The translations under genes and the position numbers were made by a program. A stretch of DNA of 64,000 nucleotides. Source: Candidatus Saccharimonadota bacterium. GTDB lineage: Bacteria > Patescibacteriota > Saccharimonadia > Saccharimonadales > Saccharimonadaceae. This document shows positions 25,588 to 32,746 of this stretch, piece by piece; positions within the stretch are counted from its first letter, which is position 1, and the number at the start of each line of letters is the position of its first letter. Below the pieces are notes generated by a model. It saw only the letters and a program-made list of their open reading frames with translations, ran no database searches and was not told the origin of the DNA. The DNA is taken from the NCBI GenBank assembly GCA_017561575.1, contig JAFZBS010000006.1:1-64000 (forward strand). The letters are read 5' to 3'.

Positions 25588-27612
25588 ATGGATCAAGGTG
25601 TATTCCAAGATAAAGCACGCGGTATGCTTGTCGGCCTAGCGGTCGGCGATGCCTTGGGCGCACCGGTTGAATTCGGATACACGAGCCATGGTATTCGCCA
25701 GATGGGCGACGAAATTGAAAACCTTAGAGAATCGATGATTCTCCCTGCTGGTGCTTGGACAGACGACACCTCGATGGCGCTTTGTTTAGCCGACAGTCTT
25801 TTGGAAAAGGGCGGATATGACTCGTATGATATTATGGATAAATTTCGCAGTTGGGTGGTATATGGATACAGAAGCTTCGATAATAAACCCGCCTTCGATG
25901 TGGGAACACAAACCGCAAATGCAATAGGCCTTTACCATAGGGACCCTATCATTCATAAGAATGAACCAAAAACGGAATCAGCTGGAAACGGTACGATAAT
26001 GAGATTGGCTCCGGTCGTAATCGCTAATTGCCATAACAAAACAAACACTAGACAAGACGATATGGAGAAAGCTTGTTATATGGCCACTCTTTCTTGTCGC
26101 GAAACCCACAATTCCGATATAGCAATAGATATCACAGGCATGTTTGCTACAGTACTCTGTCTGGCTTTCTATGGACTAAATAAAAAAGAGATACTTTCAC
26201 GGCGTGACGAGCTATACAGATATTACAAAATCGACGGGTTGAGTCGAATTAACGACAAAAGCGGTGATACTTTGGCTGATCTTGGCGGCTACGTAGTTGA
26301 CTGTTTTACCATAGCATTATGGGGATTGATAAATTTTAACACCTTCAGGGAAGGTATGTTAGCCGTCATACGTTTGGGTGGCGATACGGATACGAATGCA
26401 GCTTGCTATGGCCAATTAGCAGGCGCTTATTACGGCTACAAGGCTATTCCAAAAGAATGGAGCAAAAACGTTCTTAACTCAGAGGAATTAATAGAAATAG
26501 CTGATGAACTTTTAAATATGAAAGAGTGCCCAATCATACAAACACGTTTTGAAGGTAATCGCTTCTTCAAAAAACCAAACGATTTTCAAGAAAGAATTGT
26601 ATTTGCAGATCCCTTGAAAAAAGAGGAAGAAAATGAGCAAGCTTTTGATGAGGATAAGCCAGAAGAAATTCAGAGTATTGGCGAAATATTAAAGAGCTAT
26701 ATAAGGGAAGGTCAATCGAAGAGCAAGAAGGATCCATTTAATAGAAACAATGCACCAGCCAATCGAAGTGATAGGCGCGAAAGATTAAAGAGTATATTCG
26801 ACGATACAAGATCGTTTATTAGAAAAAATCAGAAAATATCAGATGAAACTATTAAGGCTAGCAAAGAAGCTCGATTTTATGATTATGCCGATTTCGAAGC
26901 CTTTTCTAAAGTAAAGCCCAAGAAAACAATATTATCGGTTACAAGTGAACGTTCTCTTGAGGCCGCAAAGAGAATGTTAAACGAAAAAACCGATAAGGTT
27001 GCCGTCCTTAACTTTGCGAACTGTTCAACCCCAGGTGGCGGTGTATTTGGTGGAAGCGGTGCCCAAGAGGAAAGCTTATGTCGTTGCTCTAATCTTTATC
27101 CAATCATATCGCAAGAACGTTTCCAACATTTATATTACGATCCAAATAGAGCTCGTTGGGATCCACGCGCCACAGACGCCCTAATCTATGCGAGGGATGT
27201 GACCGTTTTTAAGAGCGATACGGATTATCCAGAACTCATACCAGAAGACGAATGGTATAAAGTAGATATCATTACTTGTGCGGCTCCAAATCTTAGACAT
27301 GGAACCATAATTTACGACGATCGTTTAGACGAAGAAATTGAAATGACGCATAAGCGGCAATATGATATTCATTTAAGCCGAGCTCGACATATTTATAATG
27401 TGGCGTTAGCGAATGGTGCTCGCAGGTTAGTACTAGGAGCATTTGGATGTGGCGCATTCAGAAATGACCCAGATGCAGTCGCAAGGGCATTCAAGGATGC
27501 ATTGTCTGATTATGAGGGTCAATTTGACGAAATTGTCTTTGCTATATATCACCAACCATATGAACTCGATAATTACGAGACATTCAAAAAGGTTTTTAAT
27601 AATAAGGAATAG
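25588..27612 (+). CDS. Fusion: ADP-ribosylglycohydrolase (ARH/DraG) + microbial PARG (TIGR02452-like)
   Basis: A 674-aa protein starting at 25588, because TATAAT (25576-25581) ends 6 nt before this ATG; an in-frame ATG at 25564 lies upstream of that box. Residues about 8-310 are an ARH fold: ARGMLVGLAVGDALGAPVEF, the magnesium-binding TDDTSM (58-63), GNGTIMRLAPV and GGDTDTNA (about 264-271). A charged linker of about 100 residues follows. Residues about 400-670 match microbial PARG, with the signature GGGVFGGSGAQEES (about 484-498) and a closing LVLGAFGCGAFRND. Both halves keep their catalytic residues. They should remove ADP-ribose from protein, nucleic acid or ADP-ribose chains. It is followed 3 bp later by a macro-like protein. 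Confidence 0.9.
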   Translation: MDQGVFQDKARGMLVGLAVGDALGAPVEFGYTSHGIRQMGDEIENLRESMILPAGAWTDDTSMALCLADSLLEKGGYDSYDIMDKFRSWVVYGYRSFDNKPAFDVGTQTANAIGLYHRDPIIHKNEPKTESAGNGTIMRLAPVVIANCHNKTNTRQDDMEKACYMATLSCRETHNSDIAIDITGMFATVLCLAFYGLNKKEILSRRDELYRYYKIDGLSRINDKSGDTLADLGGYVVDCFTIALWGLINFNTFREGMLAVIRLGGDTDTNAACYGQLAGAYYGYKAIPKEWSKNVLNSEELIEIADELLNMKECPIIQTRFEGNRFFKKPNDFQERIVFADPLKKEEENEQAFDEDKPEEIQSIGEILKSYIREGQSKSKKDPFNRNNAPANRSDRRERLKSIFDDTRSFIRKNQKISDETIKASKEARFYDYADFEAFSKVKPKKTILSVTSERSLEAAKRMLNEKTDKVAVLNFANCSTPGGGVFGGSGAQEESLCRCSNLYPIISQERFQHLYYDPNRARWDPRATDALIYARDVTVFKSDTDYPELIPEDEWYKVDIITCAAPNLRHGTIIYDDRLDEEIEMTHKRQYDIHLSRARHIYNVALANGARRLVLGAFGCGAFRNDPDAVARAFKDALSDYEGQFDEIVFAIYHQPYELDNYETFKKVFNNKE

Positions 27613-27615
27613 GTA

Positions 27616-27999
27616 ATGGCTAGATACGATGAAAAAGGCTATATAACAGAATTAGAAAAAAACGAAGTGTTCGTCTTTGGAAGCAATGGTCACGGTGCGC
27701 ATCTGGGCGGCGCTGCGGCAACTGCTGTCCGTAAGTTTGGTGCGATAATGGGCAAATCTGAAGGACTGCAAGGACAAAGTTACGCAATCAACACTATGGA
27801 TTCAAAAGACGAAATGCTTAGCCAAATTGAAAGATTTCTGGAATTTGCAAAAAATCATCCGGAGCTTACATTTTATGTTACAGAAATTGGGTGCGGTATT
27901 GCAGGATATACGCAAAGCGAGATTGCTCCATACTTCGGAAACGTTCCAAATAACGTCATATTGCCAAAATTGTTTTTGGAAGTTTTACGAAGAAGTTAA
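27616..27999 (+). CDS. Macro-like phage-type protein (A1S_2505 family pattern)
   Basis: A 127-aa protein. The signature VFVFGSNGHGAHLGGAAATA followed by FGAIMGKSEGLQGQSYAINT is that of a small phage non-structural family with a macrodomain-like loop that probably binds ADP-ribose or NAD derivatives. A GCGIAGYTQSEIAPYF block near the end supports this. It starts 3 bp after the ARH-PARG fusion with a short GGAATAGG ribosome binding site, so the two are co-translated. It overlaps the convergent gene at 27996 by 4 bp. Confidence 0.78.
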   Translation: MARYDEKGYITELEKNEVFVFGSNGHGAHLGGAAATAVRKFGAIMGKSEGLQGQSYAINTMDSKDEMLSQIERFLEFAKNHPELTFYVTEIGCGIAGYTQSEIAPYFGNVPNNVILPKLFLEVLRRS

Positions 28000-28340
28000 C
28001 TATTGATGTAAGCCTGAATAGCTTCTTTGACTCCGCACTCCGGACAAATCTCCGTCTCGTTATCCTCGCGAGATAAGGCGGGGTGCTCCGTAAACTCTTT
28101 CGTACATTTCGGACAACGCTGAAGCTCTAGAATCTTATATGTCAATGTCTTAGGCAAAGATTCAAGCTCCTCTCGCAGAATATCTTCGTCATTGTAACGC
28201 TTAGCATCAACTAAAAACGAAGAATATTGCTCGTTCGGCTTAAGTTTCATGCCATTGGCGTCGTATCTGCCGACATAGTACCAGATATCTTTATCGTGAA
28301 TTACGCCGATAACGTATTCACATATACCAATATTACTCAT
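27996..28340 (-). CDS. Small zinc-ribbon protein, phage/plasmid style
   Basis: A 114-aa protein from the ATG at 28340, which has AAGGAG 7 nt upstream; the longer frame is unsupported. The C-terminus holds a four-cysteine zinc site: CPKC, then ALSREDNETEICPECGVKEAI. That last block is common in small phage and plasmid proteins. The N-terminal part (NIGICEYVIGVIHDKDIWYYVG) is unrecognised. It is the only gene in the element known to point left, and it converges on the macro-like gene. Confidence 0.68.
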   Translation of the reverse strand: MSNIGICEYVIGVIHDKDIWYYVGRYDANGMKLKPNEQYSSFLVDAKRYNDEDILREELESLPKTLTYKILELQRCPKCTKEFTEHPALSREDNETEICPECGVKEAIQAYINS

Positions 28341-28560
28341 ATAAATACTCCTTAAACCCTGCAAGGTCTTTTCTAACACCGACCATTAAAGAGCAACTTT
28401 GGATTAAAGTTAATATTCAGTTGTGGGTTAGTTAAAATTGCGGCATCCCTTTGCAGGGTTGTCCAATTTAACCTTACTTTGGGATATTTTGCAAGTCACT
28501 CTAACACCTTACGACCCCAAGAAGATATGGTATAATATAGATAACTAATTGGAAGTTGTA
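28341..28560. promoter_or_regulatory. Divergent intergenic region with inverted and direct repeats
   Basis: It contains a 10-bp inverted repeat (AACCCTGCAA near 28355 and TTGCAGGGTT near 28453), two copies of TCTAACACC about 130 bp apart, and an extended -10 TATGGTATAAT (TATAAT at 28531-28536) for the rightward gene. It may be a control region or part of a replication origin. No iteron array is clear. Confidence 0.4.
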
Positions 28561-29322
28561 ATGCCTGAAAATGTAACAGAATTAGTAACCGACTTGATTG
28601 ATCTTCACCGCGAAGGAGTCGACTTTGCTAATTTATTTCATGAAACTTCCGAACTCTCGAAATCGGGCAAAGACGATCAAGCTATCTTAGAACACATCGA
28701 TTACGAACTTATTTATCTCGGCGACAAGCACGAAGATATAATCAGTCCTAAAGAAAAAGCCAAAAAGTACTACGACGACTGGGGTCTAAAGTGCCTAGAT
28801 CTGCTCTGTAATATCGTGCCGCAACGATTCATCTTCAATTTTATGAATTCAAAAGCCCAAATTCAAAATGACACAGATTACTACGAAATAATCGCATTAT
28901 GTTTTGATGCTGAGACGAAGACGTTGGCCGAGATTATTCCAGAAATCGAGCGAGAATACGAAGGCGGCCATAAACAACTATTCTACGACGACGATAAAGA
29001 TATTAAAGTAAGCTACGATCCAAAAACTCGCACAATCCACGTCGGCAATAAGGTGGTACGCTTCCGCGAGGATGCACCGTTCACTCCTGCCCTTTGCGAA
29101 ATTATGTTTAAGAACCCAACAAAACTTTACGAATTACGCGATTTCCAGACCGTCTGGGATGATTTGTATGATTACATAGGTAATGAACGCCCTTCGGACT
29201 GGCACCGCGTCTACGAGGTCTTAAAACGCCTTAATGAGCGCATTCGTAATATCGCCGGAATAGATGATCTATTTGAACTCAATACAAAATCAGTCAAAAT
29301 CAACCCGAAATACCTAAAATAG
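28561..29322 (+). CDS. Hypothetical protein with C-terminal winged-helix-like region
   Basis: A 253-aa protein. I use the ATG at 28561 (weak GGAAG upstream) rather than the TTG at 28549. The N-terminal 140 residues are acidic and helical with no motif. The last 85 residues (FTPALCEIMFKNPTKLYELRD, YEVLKRLNERIRNIAGIDDLFEL) have the shape of an OmpR-type winged helix that binds DNA. It lies upstream of the spoVG-rep pair, so a regulatory or replication-accessory role is possible. Confidence 0.6.
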   Translation: MPENVTELVTDLIDLHREGVDFANLFHETSELSKSGKDDQAILEHIDYELIYLGDKHEDIISPKEKAKKYYDDWGLKCLDLLCNIVPQRFIFNFMNSKAQIQNDTDYYEIIALCFDAETKTLAEIIPEIEREYEGGHKQLFYDDDKDIKVSYDPKTRTIHVGNKVVRFREDAPFTPALCEIMFKNPTKLYELRDFQTVWDDLYDYIGNERPSDWHRVYEVLKRLNERIRNIAGIDDLFELNTKSVKINPKYLK

Positions 29323-29401
29323 CGCAGTATTATTGCAATAATAACGCTGAACTCTCTTTTTGTATCCTTGAAATATGGAATGAAGAGGTAATATAACGTA
29401 T

Positions 29402-29510
29402 CAGAAAGACAAGAAACTAGAGCAACAAGCGCTCGTAAAGTTTCTAGAAATATTAATCGATATAGACAAGCGCGAGCATGTCGTCAATAAGGATGACGAC
29501 AATGAATAGC
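29402..29510 (+). CDS. Possible small ORF without standard start codon
   Basis: An open frame of about 36 codons (KKLEQQALVKFLEILIDIDK ... DDDNE) ends in TAG at 29508-29510 and overlaps the SpoVG-like gene start by 9 nt. An AGAGG lies upstream, but the frame offers only ACG or ATA as a start after the preceding stop. The sequence is helix-like and charged, as in a real small protein. It is either a non-canonical start or a decayed gene. Confidence 0.25.
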
Positions 29511-29819
29511 TTTATATCGGAAATTGAAATAATGCCAGTAAAGCCGCATGGCGGACTGGTAGCCTTCGCAAGCTTTGTGCTATACGGAACGATCTACTGC
29601 AGTTCCGTCGGCATTATGACGCGACTAGATGGCTCATATAGACTCACCTTTCCAACCAAAAAGGTCGGATTGAATAGCTTCGGAATATTCTACCCTATAG
29701 ACAGATATGTCGGGCAAGAAATAGAAGAAGCAGTGATTAGTAAATATGAAGATGTAATGAGAGCTAGCGATGATCGATACTGTGATTCTCCGAGTGAACT
29801 ACCCCAATTTCAGGATTAG
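29502..29819 (+). CDS. SpoVG-like protein
   Basis: A 105-aa protein from the ATG at 29502 with AAGGATG upstream. The SpoVG pattern is clear: ISEIEIMPVKPHGGLVAFAS, then IYCSSVGIMTRLDGSYRLTFPTKK, and IFYPIDRYVGQEIEEAVISKYED. SpoVG proteins are small DNA/RNA-binding regulators that are frequent on phages and plasmids. Its end overlaps the following replication-protein gene by 50 bp, which suggests coupled expression. Confidence 0.82.
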   Translation: MNSFISEIEIMPVKPHGGLVAFASFVLYGTIYCSSVGIMTRLDGSYRLTFPTKKVGLNSFGIFYPIDRYVGQEIEEAVISKYEDVMRASDDRYCDSPSELPQFQD

Positions 29820-30981
29820 CCCGAGCGTTTATCGTAAGTTCTCTCCTTCTGCTCATGGCATCTTCGGACCGCCATACTATTCTTTTGGATCCGGCAAGGT
29901 TATTAAATGTGTATTGCAACTAAAAGCGAAAGACAAGAAGCTAGGCGTATATCAGCCACGCGTAACGCTCATGAAAGCCATACGAGCCGGCGGCGTTTCT
30001 GTATTCTTGCATATCGAATTCTCGGCACCAAAGATTCTTTACAATAATAACTTCGATGAGCTTAGCTCTAATGACTTTAAAGCAGTCTGCGCAGAACTCT
30101 ATCGCAAACTATACAAGCTTGGAATTGAGATTAAAAGAAACCAGATAGAAAGAGCCGAGGTTAAGACGGTTCACTTTGGTAAGAATATTATTTTTGACGA
30201 TTACCGGACTGCGGCAAGCGTAATTGGCGATATAGCGAAAGCTAACGTATCAACCAGAAAGCAAGCCGATATGCGCGTTTACCGAAACGATGGCGAGGCT
30301 CTGCATTTTTACAGCGCAAGTCAGGCCATAGCGATTTATGATAAACGAAGAGAACTAGCTAAGTCTCGCGTCAGCGAGCGCGGACTACTCGAGAAAGATA
30401 ACTACTGCCAACTCACGCTATTTGATAATATCCGTAGCAAGAAGCCTTTTGAAGTGGTGCGTGTTGAAGCGCGATACAACACGAAACGTGCGTTCAATAC
30501 AGCGCTGAAGCACGCTCTCGAGTACGGCCGCGCGAGCGACAGCGTCGCAAGACTAGCTACAAAGCAGAAGCTTGTATTCGTAGACATCTTTAATGAAGAA
30601 CTAGCCAAGACGCTATTAGAATATGAATTCGCGCAGATCGAGGCGAAAAATCTAGACCTCAACGAAACAATCACAAATACAGCTACCAGCTTTCTTCACG
30701 AGATCAATACATTAAATCCAAAAGCGACCTTGGCGCAACGGCTAGAGACTTTGGCAATATGGAGTCTAATGCGCGAAACCGGAAGCCGAGACGTGCGAAA
30801 GATGACCGGCGCCAACTCGGCGCAATGGTCTAGGCTTACGAAGAAAATATCAAAGATCTACTTTAGAACGAGAAAGAGTAGCTCTACTAGCTACATAGAA
30901 GATAAACTGGCCGAGTTTAAGCCAGTACGATTACTTGAATACTTCACAGAATTAAATAAGGTGCGCGCTGGGCCAGACTAG
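29770..30981 (+). CDS. Putative replication initiator, phage/plasmid gene II/X-like
   Basis: A 403-aa protein. The central block AIAIYDKRRELAKSRVSERGLL (YDK at about residue 190) followed by FEVVRVEARYNTKRAF is the pattern of phage/plasmid rolling-circle proteins (gene II/X, CRI type), where a tyrosine nicks the origin and a lysine assists. The paired His motif of HUH enzymes is not obvious, so the assignment is tentative. The C-terminal half is helical and may bind DNA or a helicase. It starts 50 bp inside the SpoVG-like gene and lies 98 bp before the recombinase, a typical replication-integration end of an element. Confidence 0.55.
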   Translation: MIDTVILRVNYPNFRISPSVYRKFSPSAHGIFGPPYYSFGSGKVIKCVLQLKAKDKKLGVYQPRVTLMKAIRAGGVSVFLHIEFSAPKILYNNNFDELSSNDFKAVCAELYRKLYKLGIEIKRNQIERAEVKTVHFGKNIIFDDYRTAASVIGDIAKANVSTRKQADMRVYRNDGEALHFYSASQAIAIYDKRRELAKSRVSERGLLEKDNYCQLTLFDNIRSKKPFEVVRVEARYNTKRAFNTALKHALEYGRASDSVARLATKQKLVFVDIFNEELAKTLLEYEFAQIEAKNLDLNETITNTATSFLHEINTLNPKATLAQRLETLAIWSLMRETGSRDVRKMTGANSAQWSRLTKKISKIYFRTRKSSSTSYIEDKLAEFKPVRLLEYFTELNKVRAGPD

Positions 30982-31079
30982 CGCTATCGTAGGGTGGTTC
31001 TTTACGGCTATTTTAGTTGCGAATAGCCCAACTCCAAAGATCCATTTATGATATGGACTTATGAAAGGTTTAGGGTATT

Positions 31080-32660
31080 ATGTTTGATAACATGGGAAAC
31101 TCTACCCCTGTAAATACCGGCAAAACTAATGAGCCGCAACTAACTAGAAAAGCCGTTCTATTCGCTCGCGTATCAACGGCGCGACAAGAAAAAGAAGGCT
31201 TATCTCTCGATGAAATTCAGCTACCGCGAATGCGAGATTACGCGATCGAGCAAAACTTAAAAATCGTGCGCGAATACGCCATTGGCGAAACTGGTGGTAG
31301 CTATAAAGAGCGTAAACGTTTCAACGAGATGATCCAATTCTTAAAGGATAATCCGGATGTAACAGATATTATCGCCTTTCGTGTAGATCGCATTACTAGA
31401 AACTTCCGTGACGCTGTAACTATCGAAGATTTACGCATTAAATACGGCAAGCGCATCCACTGCGTTGATGAAAGGCTGATTCTCTCGGAGAATAGCCGCG
31501 CGACCGACCTCACATCCTGGAATGTGAAGGTTTTTGTGGGCCAGGAATACTTAAACCGCATTAAAGAAGACGGCCTTAATACGAAGATTAATAAACTGTC
31601 GCGCGGCGAGCTACCATGGAGCGCGCCTTATGGCTATGAATTTAGAACTATCAGCGTCAGGCCGAAGGTTAAAAACGTCGTTCCGGTAGAGCCGGCCGCG
31701 TCGATCGTAAAAGAGGTATTCTTGCTCTTCTCGACCGGAACATATTCATGTAGAACCTTAGCAAGACTAATGAACAAGAAATACGGCACTAAATTCTCGC
31801 AAGGAATCATCCACAAATTCCTAAGATGCGAGTTTTACGTCGGATTTATTATCGATAAAAAAGGCGGAAAGAAATATCCACATAATTACGAGAAGATAAT
31901 AGATCGAGAGTTGTTTGATATGGTTAATCAGATACTCGACAAGAGAAACCTTAAGGGCGACGACCAAGTACCAAAATATGGTGGCATAGAATCGGCTTAT
32001 CGTGGATTAATCCGCTGTGAAGAGTGCGGATGTACAATAACGCCAGAATTTAAGAAGCGTAAGCTACGACATGGCGGCTACAATTATCACAAATACTACC
32101 ACTGCACGAATAGACGAGGAGCGCATAAGAGTATGAAAAGTTACACCGAAGAGTATCTTGATGACAAGGTAAAAGAATTCCTGCGAGGCCTAAGATTAAC
32201 TGAGGCTGAATTAGACGAGATTAGAAAGGCGTTAGCCGAAGCGCATGCCGGAAAGATAGATTTCTATCGCGAGCAACGCCGAAGTTTATCTCAAAAGCGT
32301 AAGAAACTAGAAGCAAGACAGCAGGAAGCTTACGATATGCTAATGGACAAGAGTATTACTCTGGAACTTTATAACCAAAATAACGAGCGATATCGCAACG
32401 AACTGGCTGAGATCCAGGCGCAAGAAGCCGCGCTAGATCGTGCCGACGACAACTTCTATACGAACGCTGGCTACATCTTAAAAGTCTTTAAATATGCCGA
32501 TAAATTATTCGACGTCGCCACAACGGCCGAAAAAAGAGACCTCATTGGTCTCGTCACGTGCTCGAACCGAACTTTAGGACCTAGCGGACTGATATTACAG
32601 GGGTCAGGACCGTTCGCTCGGAACCTTTTGGACTCAAAAACAAAAAATGGCTGGGGATGA
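31080..32660 (+). CDS. Large serine recombinase (integrase)
   Basis: A 526-aa protein. The resolvase domain starts KAVLFARVSTARQ (catalytic Ser32) and includes IIAFRVDRITRNFRD. A recombinase domain follows (GELPWSAPYGYEFR, YVGFIIDKKGGKKYPH). Next comes a zinc ribbon (CEECGCTITPEF ... YHCTN) and a long coiled coil (FYREQRRSLSQKRKKLEARQ), as in phage and ICE integrases. An AAAGG precedes the ATG. The stop codon (32658-32660) lies inside the 3' end of the convergent tRNA-Gln gene, so the gene's last codons come from the attachment site. Confidence 0.95.
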   Translation: MFDNMGNSTPVNTGKTNEPQLTRKAVLFARVSTARQEKEGLSLDEIQLPRMRDYAIEQNLKIVREYAIGETGGSYKERKRFNEMIQFLKDNPDVTDIIAFRVDRITRNFRDAVTIEDLRIKYGKRIHCVDERLILSENSRATDLTSWNVKVFVGQEYLNRIKEDGLNTKINKLSRGELPWSAPYGYEFRTISVRPKVKNVVPVEPAASIVKEVFLLFSTGTYSCRTLARLMNKKYGTKFSQGIIHKFLRCEFYVGFIIDKKGGKKYPHNYEKIIDRELFDMVNQILDKRNLKGDDQVPKYGGIESAYRGLIRCEECGCTITPEFKKRKLRHGGYNYHKYYHCTNRRGAHKSMKSYTEEYLDDKVKEFLRGLRLTEAELDEIRKALAEAHAGKIDFYREQRRSLSQKRKKLEARQQEAYDMLMDKSITLELYNQNNERYRNELAEIQAQEAALDRADDNFYTNAGYILKVFKYADKLFDVATTAEKRDLIGLVTCSNRTLGPSGLILQGSGPFARNLLDSKTKNGWG

Positions 32661-32722
32661 GGGATTCGAACCCCCGAATGGTGGGACCAGAACCCACTGC
32701 CTTACCACTTGGCGAATCCCCA
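32648..32722 (-). tRNA. tRNA-Gln (anticodon CTG)
   Basis: A full cloverleaf on the minus strand: acceptor TGGGGAT / ATCCCCA, anticodon stem GTGGG / CCCAC with loop TTCTGGT, T-loop TTCGAAT, and an encoded CCA at 32650-32648. Its 3' end overlaps the stop codon of the convergent recombinase and is the likely attachment site. Confidence 0.95.
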
Positions 32723-32746
32723 ACGTGCTTTAATTATACCACAAAC

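Larger units (their letters stand above)
16670..32658. mobile_element. Integrated mobile element at tRNA-Gln (left end unresolved)
   Basis: The right end is set by the serine recombinase running into the tRNA-Gln 3' end. Inside are SpoVG-like and replication-initiator genes, a phage-type macro protein, a phage-type zinc ribbon, a restriction-modification locus and an envelope operon, which is typical cargo. I could not find a long copy of the tRNA end on the left. Serine integrases need only a few bases, and the left end could be anywhere from about 16.7 to 18.5 kb. A 7-bp TGGCTGG at 16879-16885 matches the tRNA end but may be chance. There are no conjugation genes, so it would be a mobilisable or cryptic element. 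Confidence 0.65.
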
